48,273 nt of DNA from JALYJG01 sp033763555 (GCA_033763555.1 JANRKK010000002.1:1-48273), one strand, 5' to 3'; shown: positions 32,403-41,739, counted from the first letter of the stretch. Made by a program: numbers and translations. Notes: generated by a model not told the origin, from the sequence alone.

Positions 32403-33436
32403 GACCGATCCTTATAGGTATGGGTCGTTCCTTTGTAATCCTCGACCTGCCATTCCTTCCCGTCGCGCTCGGCATAGGCAGGACCAAGCGGCGCTTTGCC
32501 GTGCCCGCCGGGAATATCGAGGACATATTGCGGCTGGCACAGGCCCGAAACCCTTCCCCGCAGAGTGCGCATCAGCGCCTGGCCTTCTTTCACAGGCACA
32601 TGGAAATGCGACGTGCCACGCGCGAGATCGGCGTGATGCAGGTAATAGGGCTTCACCCGGCTTTCGACCAAAGCGCGCATCAATTCTTCCAGCGCCGCGG
32701 GCGTATCGTTGACACCACGCAGCAACACGCTTTGCGACAGCATCGGCATGCCCGCATCAACCAGCCGCGCGCAGGCCGCGCGCGTCTCATGCGATAATTC
32801 CCGCGCATGATTGCAATGAAGCAGGACATAAACCGGGAGACGCCCCCGCAGGGATGCGATCAGATCATCTGTGATGCGCGAAGGATTGGTAAGGGGGATG
32901 CGCGTATGCACGCGCAAAATTTTGACATGTGGAATGGCGTTGAGGCGCACAGCGATTTTCGCCAGATGCCTGTCCGGCAGCATCAGCGGATCGCCGCCCG
33001 TCAAAATCACTTCCCAGATTTCCGGATGCTGTTCGATATAGCGTAACGCATTTTCCAGATCTTCCCCTGCCAGCGTGCCGCCCGGGCCGCCCAGCTGCTC
33101 ACTCCGGAAGCAAAAGCGGCAATAGGCCGGACAGGCATGCAGCAATTTCATCAGCACGCGGTCAGGATAGCGATGGACAATGCCTTTCACGGGGCTGAAG
33201 GCATGGTCGCCGATGGGGTCGGTGATTTCGTCCGGGTGCACGGCCAGTTCCTCAGCGCGTGGCACGAATTGCGCGGCGATAGGGTCGTTGGGATCATCGG
33301 GATTGATCAGATTCATCAAGGCTGGGGTCACCGATACGGCGAATTTTCCGGCCACGGCCTGCAGTTCTGGCGTCACGGCGGGAAGGATTCCCGCGCGCGC
33401 CAAATCATCAAGTGAACGTGCGGCAGTTTTTGTCAC
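32399..33436 (-). CDS. Lysine 2,3-aminomutase-family radical SAM protein, EpmB-like
   Basis: A 345-aa radical SAM enzyme of the KamA family. The iron-sulfur motif CPAYCRFC has C102, C106 and C109; LMKLLHACPAYCRFCFRSEQLGG and VILTGGDPLMLPD (about 143-155) are family signatures, and a PLP-lysine region follows (GVNDTPAALEELM then KPYYLHHADLARGTSHFHV). At 345 aa it has the length of EpmB, which makes beta-lysine for elongation factor P, rather than the longer KamA (about 415 aa). Neither efp nor epmA is in the window, so the substrate is open. It overlaps both neighbours by 4 bases in an slt/epmB-like/hpnA operon. Confidence 0.82.
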   Translation of the reverse strand: MTKTAARSLDDLARAGILPAVTPELQAVAGKFAVSVTPALMNLINPDDPNDPIAAQFVPRAEELAVHPDEITDPIGDHAFSPVKGIVHRYPDRVLMKLLHACPAYCRFCFRSEQLGGPGGTLAGEDLENALRYIEQHPEIWEVILTGGDPLMLPDRHLAKIAVRLNAIPHVKILRVHTRIPLTNPSRITDDLIASLRGRLPVYVLLHCNHARELSHETRAACARLVDAGMPMLSQSVLLRGVNDTPAALEELMRALVESRVKPYYLHHADLARGTSHFHVPVKEGQALMRTLRGRVSGLCQPQYVLDIPGGHGKAPLGPAYAERDGKEWQVEDYKGTTHTYKDRS

Positions 33437-35373
33437 CGCTTCAAATCCGCCAGAATCGTCAGGGGCGCCTGCCCGCCGCTCAGTCGCGCACGATACATCT
33501 GCAGGCCTTCGATGATGCGCTGAACATAATTCCGCGTTTCGCCGATGGGGATATGCTCGACCCAGTCAATCGGGTCGATATTCGGGTCACGCGGGTCGCC
33601 AAATTCTTCCACCCATTCGCGCGCGCGCCGTGGCCCGGCATTGTAGGCCGACAGCGCAAGCACATAGGAACCGTCAAACGAATCCAGCTGGTTGCGGATG
33701 AAGGCCGTACCGAGGCGGAGATTATAGGCAGGATCGTTGAGATGCGTTTTCCTGAATTTAATATCATGCTTCTTCGCCACTGCCTGCGCTGTACCGGGCA
33801 TCAGCTGCATCAGCCCCACCGCGCCCGCCGGACTTTCGGCATCCGGACGGAACATGCTTTCCTGCCGTATCAGCGCATGGATAAAGGCGGGCTCCGGCCG
33901 GATGGGCAGCGCATGATCAAGCACCGGAAATCCCCCGGCCTCGATCAGCATGTTTTTCTGGTTGGCTGCCTTGGCGGCTTCGATGGCGAGATCGGGCCGT
34001 TTGATCTGATAGGCCAACTCCATCAGCAGGGCGAAATCGGCGCGCTGGGTCGCCGCATCGGACGCGGCACGGAAAAAGCTGCGCGCGCGGGTCTTTTCGC
34101 CGATGGCGTACAAATGTTCGATGGCGCGGATATTGTCGCGATCAAAAAAGTTGCTGCGCGTCCGTGCTGGAATGGCAGGTTCGGGCAGGGCACGGATGAC
34201 AGGCCGCGCGTAAAGCCGTGTCGTCGCCAGTTGCCCGTAATAAGTGACATTCAGCGAGGCCGCCGTTTCATAGGCTTGCTCAGCTTCGGCCTTGCTGCCC
34301 AGCGCTTCCAGCGTACGGCCAAGCCAGTAAGCGCCGCGCGCGCGGGTGATTGGCGTCGTTCCGGCACTGTACAGCGCCTGGAAATGGCTGCGCGCATCAT
34401 CGGGACGGTTGAGAAAACGCAGCGCCAGCCAACCCGCCAGAAATTCAGCCTGTGTCAGTGTTTTGTTATCCAGCTGGCCGTGATCGGCCGCCAGACGGTA
34501 GGCCGTGCGGTAATCGCGGCGCTCCATCATGCGCCGGATGATGATATGCCGCTCCTCCCACCAGGCTTCGGGCTTGGCAAGTTCAAGCGGCGCGCGGCGC
34601 AGCCTGTCCGCGGCGCGTTCATCCTCATTATTTTTCCGGTCCCAGCGCAGCAGCTCATACAAAAGCCCCGGATCGTCATCCAGCGAGGATGGCACGCGGT
34701 CAGCCAGAACCAGTGCGTTGCTGTTCTCGTTGGCGAGCGCGAGCCGCGCTTCGGCCAGCGCGCGCAAGCTGCTGTCGATATAGGGATGCATGCGCTTCAC
34801 GCCCGCAGCGTCATTCTTCCATAAAAGCCGATCGAGCCGCTGGCGATGCGCCGTGGAATCTAGGAAGGAATCGAAACGCTGAGAGAAAATCGCCAGATCA
34901 TCGGTGGTGAAATCACCTTCGACCCAGCGCGCACGGATAAGCCTTTGCAGATCCTGCGTCTGTCCCGCCGCGTTGAGCGCATCGACGGCGCGGTAAAACC
35001 CAGCCAGCGTGACGGGCGGATGCGCCGTGAACCAGCCGATGACCTGCCGCGCGCTGAAAGAGGAGGGAATTTTCTGCTCGGCGATGGCCAGAATGCCCTT
35101 CATGTCAGGCCAGTCGGGATTGCGGGCGATGAAATCCGCCATATCGTCAAAACTCACATCATTGCCGGGCTGGGCCATATAGGCCGCCAGCAACACCTTA
35201 TTCAGAACCCGGTCAGGCCCGCGCCGCGCCATGCGCGCCGCCTGTTCCGCATGTCCGGCATCCAGCGCCGCGAAAGCCTTGCGGTAGGCTTGCGTATCGC
35301 TTTCGACGGCATAAGACAGGCCCGGGCACAGGGCAGCGTAAAATAAGGTTAAAAAGACAAGGCGACGGCGCAT
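33433..35373 (-). CDS. Soluble lytic murein transglycosylase (Slt-type)
   Basis: A 646-aa periplasmic enzyme that cleaves peptidoglycan glycan strands with 1,6-anhydro ring formation. A signal peptide (about 1-22) is followed by a long helical superhelix (U/L domain, about 30-470) and a C-terminal SLT domain: ALIRQESMFRPDAESPAGAVGLMQLMPGTAQAVAKK (about 494-529), where the Glu of RQESMF is catalytic, and LGTAFIRNQLDSFDGSYVLALSAYNAGP (about 546-573). It is first in the operon with the EpmB-like gene and hpnA. Confidence 0.9.
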   Translation of the reverse strand: MRRRLVFLTLFYAALCPGLSYAVESDTQAYRKAFAALDAGHAEQAARMARRGPDRVLNKVLLAAYMAQPGNDVSFDDMADFIARNPDWPDMKGILAIAEQKIPSSFSARQVIGWFTAHPPVTLAGFYRAVDALNAAGQTQDLQRLIRARWVEGDFTTDDLAIFSQRFDSFLDSTAHRQRLDRLLWKNDAAGVKRMHPYIDSSLRALAEARLALANENSNALVLADRVPSSLDDDPGLLYELLRWDRKNNEDERAADRLRRAPLELAKPEAWWEERHIIIRRMMERRDYRTAYRLAADHGQLDNKTLTQAEFLAGWLALRFLNRPDDARSHFQALYSAGTTPITRARGAYWLGRTLEALGSKAEAEQAYETAASLNVTYYGQLATTRLYARPVIRALPEPAIPARTRSNFFDRDNIRAIEHLYAIGEKTRARSFFRAASDAATQRADFALLMELAYQIKRPDLAIEAAKAANQKNMLIEAGGFPVLDHALPIRPEPAFIHALIRQESMFRPDAESPAGAVGLMQLMPGTAQAVAKKHDIKFRKTHLNDPAYNLRLGTAFIRNQLDSFDGSYVLALSAYNAGPRRAREWVEEFGDPRDPNIDPIDWVEHIPIGETRNYVQRIIEGLQMYRARLSGGQAPLTILADLKR

Positions 35374-35455
35374 AAAGCGGGAATAACAGATTTCGCCGCC
35401 AGCGTCATCCCTGCAAGAGTTGTCGCCTTAACACGGCTCCGCTAAACCATATCCC

Positions 35456-35944
35456 ATGAGCACCAAAGCCGCCGAACGGGCCAAAGCCCAGCGCTATGTC
35501 GCCATGAATCGCAAGGCGCGGCATGATTATCTTATTGCCGACAAGGTCGAGGCGGGGATCGTGCTGACCGGCACGGAAGTAAAATCCCTGCGCACGGGGC
35601 AGGCGAGTATTCAGGAATCTTTCGCCGGGCCCAAGGACGGCGCGCTGTTTTTGCTCAACGCCTATATCCCGGAATATAAGCAGGCGGGCATTCATCTGCA
35701 GCATGAAGTTCGGCGGGCACGTAAACTTCTTCTTCACAAGCGCGAGATGAACAAACTGATGGGGGCGGTGAAGAAGGAAGGCATGACGCTGGTGGCGCTC
35801 GGCATCTATTTTAATCGGCGCGGCATCGCGAAGGTCGAACTTGGCCTTGGCAAGGGCAAGCATAAGTCCGACAAGCGTGAAGCGATCAAGAAACGCGACT
35901 GGCAGCGCGACAAAGCCCGGATCATGCGGGAGAGGAATAAGTGA
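35456..35944 (+). CDS. smpB: SsrA-binding protein SmpB
   Basis: Binds tmRNA and delivers it to stalled ribosomes for trans-translation. The 162-aa product has NRKARHDYLIADKVEAGIVLTGTEVKSLRTGQASIQESF (about 16-54), LLHKREMNKLMGAVKKEGMTLVALGIYFNRRGIAKVELGLGKGKH (about 90-134, core GKGKHKSDKREAIKKRDWQRDK) and the basic tail that folds in the decoding centre. ssrA was not found in the window. It overlaps the NUDIX gene by 4 bases (GTGA). Confidence 0.96.
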   Translation: MSTKAAERAKAQRYVAMNRKARHDYLIADKVEAGIVLTGTEVKSLRTGQASIQESFAGPKDGALFLLNAYIPEYKQAGIHLQHEVRRARKLLLHKREMNKLMGAVKKEGMTLVALGIYFNRRGIAKVELGLGKGKHKSDKREAIKKRDWQRDKARIMRERNK

Positions 35945-36408
35945 CGCCTATAGGGTCTGTTCAGCCGGTTGATTTAGAAAAAATCGACAAGACAAATTTT
36001 GCCCGATGTTTTGCCGACAGTATTGTTATCACTCAAGATGGAAAACTGGTTCTGCAGCGGCGACCGTCTCAACAAGATGAGGGTGGATTATGTCTGAATG
36101 CTTTCGGCGGTTCGATTGAGCCGAATGAAGCGCCTTTACAGGCTATAATAAGAGAATTGAAGGAAGAATTAGGGGCTGAGGCTGTCCCTGCCGATATTGT
36201 TGTCCTTGGCGCTGTCGCCGAAACTCTTGGAGGCGAGAGGTCTCTTATTCACGCCTATTTCTGGTATGACCGGCAAGGAACAATAACGGGCTGCTATGAA
36301 TATGAGGCGGTATTTTTTAACAATGTTGCTGATGCACTTGGCCATTCTGGTCTAATGGATTATACGCGCTGGATGCTGCATGAATGTCAAAATCGGAAAT
36401 TACTATGA
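35941..36408 (+). CDS. NUDIX hydrolase
   Basis: A 155-aa protein with an exact Nudix box GSIEPNEAPLQAIIRELKEE (core at about 58-77, then LGAE), binding Mg2+ for hydrolysis of a nucleoside diphosphate linked to another group. The start is GTG 35941 overlapping the smpB stop. Base composition is clearly more AT-rich than in smpB and leuB on either side, and the gene splits them; it looks like an insertion, though it is tightly fitted (overlaps at both ends). The substrate is unknown. Confidence 0.82.
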   Translation: MTPIGSVQPVDLEKIDKTNFARCFADSIVITQDGKLVLQRRPSQQDEGGLCLNAFGGSIEPNEAPLQAIIRELKEELGAEAVPADIVVLGAVAETLGGERSLIHAYFWYDRQGTITGCYEYEAVFFNNVADALGHSGLMDYTRWMLHECQNRKLL

Positions 36409-37490
36409 GTAAAAGAATTCTCTTCCTTCCCGGTGACGGCATCGGCCCCGAAGTGGCGGCTGAGGCGCGGCGCGTACTGGAATGGTTTCAGAAGCGTGGA
36501 TTGGCGCTGGAAATTTCCGAAGATGTCGTGGGCGGTGTCTCCATCGACAAGCATGGCGTGCCTTTGGCGGACAGCGTGCTGGCGCAGGCGAAGCAGGCGG
36601 ATGCCGTTCTGCTTGGCGCCGTCGGCGGCCCGAAATGGGCGAATGTGTCTTACGACAAGCGTCCGGAAGCGGGCTTGCTGGCTCTGCGGAAAGAATTGGG
36701 TCTTTTCGCCAATTTGCGGCCAGCGATTGTGTTCGACGCGCTGATCGAAGCTTCGACCTTGAAGTCGGAGATTGTGCGCGGTTTGGACATCATGATCCTG
36801 CGCGAATTGATGGGTGGGGTTTATTTCGGCGAACCGCGTGGCATCAGCGATATCGGCAAGGGCGAGCGGCGCGGCGTGAACACGCAGGTGTATACGACAT
36901 CTGAAATTCACCGTGTCGCCCGCGTGGCGTTCGAGTTGGCCCGCAAACGGCGCAACAAGGTTTGCTCCTGCGAAAAATCCAATGTGATGGAAAGCGGATT
37001 GCTGTGGCGCGAGGAAGTTACGAAACTTCATGCTGCCGAATATAAGGATGTGGAATTGTCGCATATGTATGCCGATAACTGCGCGATGCAGCTTTTGCGC
37101 GCCCCGGGACAGTTCGACGTCATCCTGACCGACAATCTGTTTGGCGATATTTTGTCGGATGAGGCGGCGATGCTGACCGGTTCGCTCGGTATGCTACCTT
37201 CAGCCTCGCTGGGAATGAACCAGAAAGGCATGTATGAGCCGGTACATGGCTCCGCGCCGGATATTGCCGGGAAGGATATCGCCAATCCGCTGGCGACGAT
37301 CCTCAGTCTCGCGATGATGTTCCGCTATTCGTTGGATATGGCCAAGGAAGCCGACCTTCTCGAAAACGCCGTCCGCGCTGTACTGGATAGCGGCATCCGT
37401 ACGGCGGATATCGCCGCTCCCGGCCAGAAACCCATCGGCACAAGGGCGATGGGGGATGCCGTCATAGAAAGCTTGAACAAGCTGGCCTGA
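36405..37490 (+). CDS. leuB: 3-isopropylmalate dehydrogenase
   Basis: NAD-dependent oxidative decarboxylation of 3-isopropylmalate in leucine synthesis. The 361-aa product starts MSKRILFLPGDGIGPEV, and contains LLGAVGGPKW (about 69-78), the substrate Arg region LRKELGLFANLRPA (about 92-105), RELMGGVYFGEPRG (about 133-146) and GLYEPVHGSAPDIAG-type NAD site (KGMYEPVHGSAPDIAGK, about 273-289). ATG 36405 overlaps the NUDIX stop; a reading from 36384 is rejected because it adds residues foreign to the family. leuC and leuD are not adjacent here. Confidence 0.96.
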   Translation: MSKRILFLPGDGIGPEVAAEARRVLEWFQKRGLALEISEDVVGGVSIDKHGVPLADSVLAQAKQADAVLLGAVGGPKWANVSYDKRPEAGLLALRKELGLFANLRPAIVFDALIEASTLKSEIVRGLDIMILRELMGGVYFGEPRGISDIGKGERRGVNTQVYTTSEIHRVARVAFELARKRRNKVCSCEKSNVMESGLLWREEVTKLHAAEYKDVELSHMYADNCAMQLLRAPGQFDVILTDNLFGDILSDEAAMLTGSLGMLPSASLGMNQKGMYEPVHGSAPDIAGKDIANPLATILSLAMMFRYSLDMAKEADLLENAVRAVLDSGIRTADIAAPGQKPIGTRAMGDAVIESLNKLA

Positions 37491-37529
37491 CCGCTATAAC
37501 TGCGCGGCTTTATTGATTTGAAAGACAGC

Positions 37530-39338
37530 ATGGCGACCCCGCAATCCCATATCCGCAATTTCGCGATTATCGCGCATATCGACCACGGCAAATCGACGCT
37601 GGCGGATCGGCTGATCGAGCGTTGCGGCGCGGTCGAGGCGCGTGACATGAAGGCGCAAATTCTCGACAGCATGGATATCGAGCGCGAACGCGGCATCACC
37701 ATCAAGGCGCAGACGGTGCGCCTGAGCTATAAAGCCAAAGACGGCGAGACCTATCAGCTGAACCTGATGGATACACCGGGCCATGTGGATTTCGCCTATG
37801 AAGTCAGCCGAAGCCTCGCTGCCTGCGAAGGTTCCATCCTTGTTGTCGACGCATCGCAGGGCGTGGAAGCCCAGACGCTCGCGAATGTCTATCAGGCGAT
37901 CGATAACGGGCATGAGATTGTGCCGGTGCTGAATAAAATCGATCTGCCCGCAGCGGAACCCGACCGCATTAAGCAGCAGATCGAAGATGTGATTGGTCTC
38001 GATGCCTCGGACGCCGTGCCGATTTCAGCCAAGACGGGCGTCGGCATTGATGATGTGCTGGAAGCCGTGGTCACGCGCCTGCCGCCGCCCAAAGGTAATC
38101 CGGATGGAATCCTCAAAGCGCTGCTGGTTGACAGCTGGTACGATGTCTATCTCGGCGTCGTCATCCTTGTGCGTGTTGTCGACGGCACGATCAAAAAGGG
38201 CCAGAAAATCCGCTTCATGGCGACGGGTGCCACGCGCGATGCCGACCGCGTCGGTATTTTTACGCCAAAGAAAATCGAAACAGGCGAGCTTGGCCCCGGT
38301 GAAATGGGTTTTATCACCGCAGGTATCAAGCAGATCAGCGATACCAAGGTCGGTGACACGATTACGGATGAACGCAACCCCGCAACCGAGGCTTTATCGG
38401 GCTTCAAACCCTCGGTTCCGGTTGTATTCTGCGGGCTGTTCCCGACGGATGCGGCGGAGTTCGAGCATCTACGCGAATCTCTCGGCAAGCTCGCCCTCAA
38501 CGATGCCAGTTTCAAGTTCGAGGCCGAAAGCTCGGCCGCGCTCGGTTTTGGTTTCCGCTGCGGTTTTCTCGGTCTTCTGCATCTTGAGATTATTCAGGAG
38601 CGGTTGGAGCGCGAGTTCAATCTCGATCTCATCACCACCGCGCCGTCGGTGATTTATAAAGTCTATCTCAACAATGGAAAAATTCTGGAACTTCACAATC
38701 CCGTCGATATGCCCGACCCGGTCTATATCGCGAAAATCGACGAGCCATGGATTAAGGCGACGATTTTCACGCCCGACGAATATCTCGGCGGCATCCTCGC
38801 GCTTTGCAATGACCGCCGCGGCGAGCAGGTGGAGCTGACCTATGTCGGCAGCCGCGCGATGCTGGTCTATCGCCTGCCGCTGAATGAAGTGGTGTTCGAT
38901 TTCTACGACCGTTTGAAATCCATCAGCCGCGGCTATGCCAGCTTCGATTATCACCTGGACGAATATCGCGACGGCGATCTTGTCAACATGTCCATCCGCG
39001 TGAACGAAGAAGCGGTCGATGCGCTGGGCATGATCGTGCATCGCGGCAATGCTGAAAAGCGCGGGCGCATGATGTGCGAAAGGCTGAAGGAACTGATCCC
39101 GCGCCAGTTGTTCAAGATTGCCATTCAGGCCGCCATCGGCGGTCGTGTTATTGCGCGTGAAACCATCTCGGCGCTGCGCAAGGACGTCACGGCAAAATGC
39201 TATGGCGGCGACATTACGCGTAAACGCAAGCTGCTGGACAAGCAGAAGAAGGGCAAGAAACGCATGCGCCAGTTCGGCGAGGTGGAAATTCCGCAATCCG
39301 CCTTTATCGCGGCGCTGAAAATGGACGACCGGGGCTAA
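37530..39338 (+). CDS. lepA: Elongation factor 4 (LepA)
   Basis: Translation GTPase that acts on the ribosome under stress and aids back-translocation or initiation. From ATG 37530 it is 602 aa, the normal length; a TTG at 37518 is possible. G motifs: AHIDHGKSTL (G1, about 14-23), RGITIK (G2), DTPGHVDF (G3), NKIDLP (G4). The LepA-specific C-terminal domain is present and ends QFGEVEIPQSAFIAALKMD. It converges with the AI-2E-type permease gene, overlapping 4 bases. Confidence 0.96.
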   Translation: MATPQSHIRNFAIIAHIDHGKSTLADRLIERCGAVEARDMKAQILDSMDIERERGITIKAQTVRLSYKAKDGETYQLNLMDTPGHVDFAYEVSRSLAACEGSILVVDASQGVEAQTLANVYQAIDNGHEIVPVLNKIDLPAAEPDRIKQQIEDVIGLDASDAVPISAKTGVGIDDVLEAVVTRLPPPKGNPDGILKALLVDSWYDVYLGVVILVRVVDGTIKKGQKIRFMATGATRDADRVGIFTPKKIETGELGPGEMGFITAGIKQISDTKVGDTITDERNPATEALSGFKPSVPVVFCGLFPTDAAEFEHLRESLGKLALNDASFKFEAESSAALGFGFRCGFLGLLHLEIIQERLEREFNLDLITTAPSVIYKVYLNNGKILELHNPVDMPDPVYIAKIDEPWIKATIFTPDEYLGGILALCNDRRGEQVELTYVGSRAMLVYRLPLNEVVFDFYDRLKSISRGYASFDYHLDEYRDGDLVNMSIRVNEEAVDALGMIVHRGNAEKRGRMMCERLKELIPRQLFKIAIQAAIGGRVIARETISALRKDVTAKCYGGDITRKRKLLDKQKKGKKRMRQFGEVEIPQSAFIAALKMDDRG

Positions 39339-40338
39339 ACCAGTCCCTTGGCGTTCAGCTCATCCTTCACATAGGCGTAATAGAAGGGCCCCGCCACCAG
39401 CCCGGGCAGGCCAAAGGCCGCTTCCATCACCAGCATGGCGATCAGCAGTTCCCAGGCCTGCGCGCGGATTTCCGTGCCGACAATATGGGCGTTGATGAAA
39501 TATTCCAGCTTGTGAATCAGCACGAGAAAGCCGAGCGCAACCGCCGCCGCCACGGGCGAGACGCTGAGCGCCACAGGGTGATCGCCGTATTGGAGATCAG
39601 ATTGCCGATGATGGGCAGCAACCCCGCGAGGAAGGTGACGGTGATCAGCGTTTTGATCAGCGGCAGCGGACTGCCGATGGCGGGCATAACAATGATCAGG
39701 AAAATGCCCGTCAGAAACGTGTTCAGCGCCGAGATGCGGATTTGCGAAAACACAATGCGGAGGAAAGCGCGGTCAAGATGCAACGCGCGGCTGTTCAACG
39801 CCTGCGCCAGCGGACGGCGCTTCACCCGGCCGCCTGCCGTCAGCGCGATCAACCCACCGATGATCATGCCGACCACCAGATGCGTCAGGAACAGGCCGAC
39901 ATCGCGGCCCAGAATGCTGACCTGGCGCGCATTGCCGCGCAGCCAGTCCGACGCCGCTTCCTGCCATTCCGTAATGTTGAAAGGCAGGTAATCCTGAAAT
40001 CCCGTGGGCAGATGGGTGCGTGCCGTGTCGGTAACGTCGGCCATCTTGCTCATCAGAACGCTGAGGCTTTCCGGCCCCTTGGTCAGATGCGACACGATGC
40101 CGATGACGCCATAGGAAATACCCACCACCACGACCACCGCGATCAGTAGCAGCAAAATAATCCGCCCGATTTTCGGCAGGATGCCAATATGGCTGAGGCC
40201 CCGCGCGCCAAGTTCTACCACCCGGTAAACAAAAAGTCCGGCCAGAAGCGCCGCCAACAGGCCGAGCTTGAGGATGAGGTACAGCGTAAAACCCGCCAGA
40301 ATATAGGAGGCAATCTCGATTTTTTTGTCCGATGTCAT
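39335..40338 (-). pseudogene. AI-2E family transporter, frameshifted
   Basis: The gene reads as one AI-2E family (PerM/YdiK-like) permease of about 334 aa in two frames. The first (40338 to about 39575) has N-terminal transmembrane helices and the family segment FLAGLLPIIGNLISNTAI. The second (about 39574 to 39335) continues with VALSVSPVAAAVALGFLVL and HKLEYFINAHIVGTEI and the C-terminal helix. Joining them needs one missing base near 39574-39579 (a CCC run on the minus strand). It may be a true inactivating mutation or a sequencing error; programmed frameshifting is unlikely because no slippery heptamer is evident. Confidence 0.75.
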
Positions 40339-40500
40339 GAAGCTTCCGGGGAGGAGGGGAAGGGCGGCAACTCCTGAATCTTGCCATCGCCTTTCCGGTG
40401 CGTCAAACCCGCCCGGAATTTGGCGGTTGCGCGCGCCTCAAAAGGCGAAAATCGACCGCTCGACGCCGATGAAACTTCCATGTTATGAACCCCGCCCGAC

Positions 40501-40591
<91 letters not shown>

Positions 40592-40836
40592 TTATTCTAA
40601 AAACCGACCCTATATCTTTTTGAGGGTCGCCGGAAAAACCCCAGCTCCCGCAACGTGTTCCGCGAAAAGCTCCTGACATGGTTTTGGCCGTGGCGGCGAA
40701 AATTCGGCCTGTTTCTCTCTCTACGGGCCTTTTCTCTCAGAAACCTCCGTACCGATTGCCGCCATGTTCACAGGTTTCGGTCAATAGGTTTCAAGGGTTT
40801 ACGCGATGGCGGTTTTTTGCATTTTGCCTACGAGAG
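40592..40836. other. Non-coding stretch after tRNA-Ser
   Basis: About 245 bases with no convincing gene. Open frames on both strands lack ribosome sites and family features; a minus-strand frame across the tRNA is the familiar artefact of translating a tRNA. Sequence is what one would expect of an attachment-site flank or decayed remnant. Confidence 0.45.
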
Positions 40837-40920
40837 TTAGCCACCGAACATCTTCTTGACTTTGATACGGTACCAATCGCAGAGCTGGTCAATAATGTAG
40901 TCGCAATAGTCGTGGCTCAT
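40837..40920 (-). pseudogene. Truncated TfoX-N-domain fragment
   Basis: A 27-codon reading, MSHDYCDYIIDQLCDWYRIKVKKMFGG then TAA, whose end (VKKMFGG) matches the start of TfoX N-terminal domain proteins, which normally continue MFGGYG and run for about 100 residues. Nothing TfoX-like follows in any frame. Its ATG overlaps the stop of the WYL-regulator gene (TAATG), so it was probably the second gene of that operon. The break falls at about 40839 and may record a deletion or integration event. Confidence 0.6.
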
Positions 40921-41606
40921 TAACCTTGCTTGCCTTTCAATTCAGGATAGTCGCGCAAGCGTTTTCCTTTTTCATCTTTAAATCGTTCATCTAAGATTTT
41001 GAAATCTGCCATCCTGTCTAGCCTAAAATTGCGGAAATTATTGCGTTCTTCACACCATGCAAGAAGCAACCACGACGGCGCAAAGAACGCGAGGCACAAA
41101 GGCCGTACAGTTCGGGAATGGACTTTCCCATCCTCGCGCACATAAGAAAAACGAAGTTTATGCTTGCCGCGAATAGTTTTTCTACATTCCGTTAGAAGAT
41201 TATCAATAGGCTTTTTCTCGCGCGTAGGAAATGAAAACAAAAATGCATCGGCGATTTCTTGCTCCAAAGTTGATGGAAGCACCGCTCCAATTTTGTCGAT
41301 AGCCGAGGCTGACGATTTCGCCAGAGTATCATCACCCCAACTTTTCACCATTTGCGCACCAAGAATGAGTGCTTCAAGCTCATCAATGGTAAAGATCATT
41401 GGACGAAGAATATGCTCTTTATCAAGCAAATAACCCACGCCCGCCTCACCGATGATCGGAATACCGGATGCCTGCAAATCGGCGATGTCACGATAGACCG
41501 TGCGTAGACTAACCTCCAATTTCTCAGCAAGATCACCTGCGCGCACAACACGTTTGCGCGTTTTAAGGTACTCCACGATTCTGAAAAGCCTATCCGCACG
41601 CCGCAT
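40920..41606 (-). CDS. HTH/WYL-domain transcriptional regulator (YafY-like)
   Basis: A 228-aa regulator. The N-terminal winged HTH of the HTH_11 type is at about 1-58 (RADRLFRIVEYLKTRKRVVRAGDLAEKLEVSLRTVYRDIADLQASG), and the C-terminal WYL domain at about 135-205 with SWLLLAWCEERNNFRNFRLDRM. WYL domains bind ligands, often nucleic-acid-derived. The gene diverges from the SRPBCC-like gene, with a long palindrome between the starts, so it most likely controls that gene and itself. Confidence 0.88.
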   Translation of the reverse strand: MRRADRLFRIVEYLKTRKRVVRAGDLAEKLEVSLRTVYRDIADLQASGIPIIGEAGVGYLLDKEHILRPMIFTIDELEALILGAQMVKSWGDDTLAKSSASAIDKIGAVLPSTLEQEIADAFLFSFPTREKKPIDNLLTECRKTIRGKHKLRFSYVREDGKVHSRTVRPLCLAFFAPSWLLLAWCEERNNFRNFRLDRMADFKILDERFKDEKGKRLRDYPELKGKQG

Positions 41607-41641
41607 TCGCCATCCATTTTTTGCAAATTAAATAACAACAA

Positions 41642-41673
41642 ATCACTACTGACAACATGCTGTCAGTAGTGAT
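41642..41673. promoter_or_regulatory. Palindromic operator between WYL regulator and SRPBCC gene
   Basis: Two perfect 13-bp arms (ATCACTACTGACA at 41642-41654 and its reverse complement at 41661-41673) around a 6-base centre ACATGC, of which the inner four bases also pair. It lies 36 bases from the regulator start and 67 from the SRPBCC start, the expected place for an autoregulatory site. A matching T-rich segment with TATACA follows on the plus strand. Confidence 0.8.
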
Positions 41674-41739
41674 CTTTTATACAGTTTTCCACAGCAGTGC
41701 AACGATGCACTGCCTTTTAACGTTGAAGGAGAAAAAATC

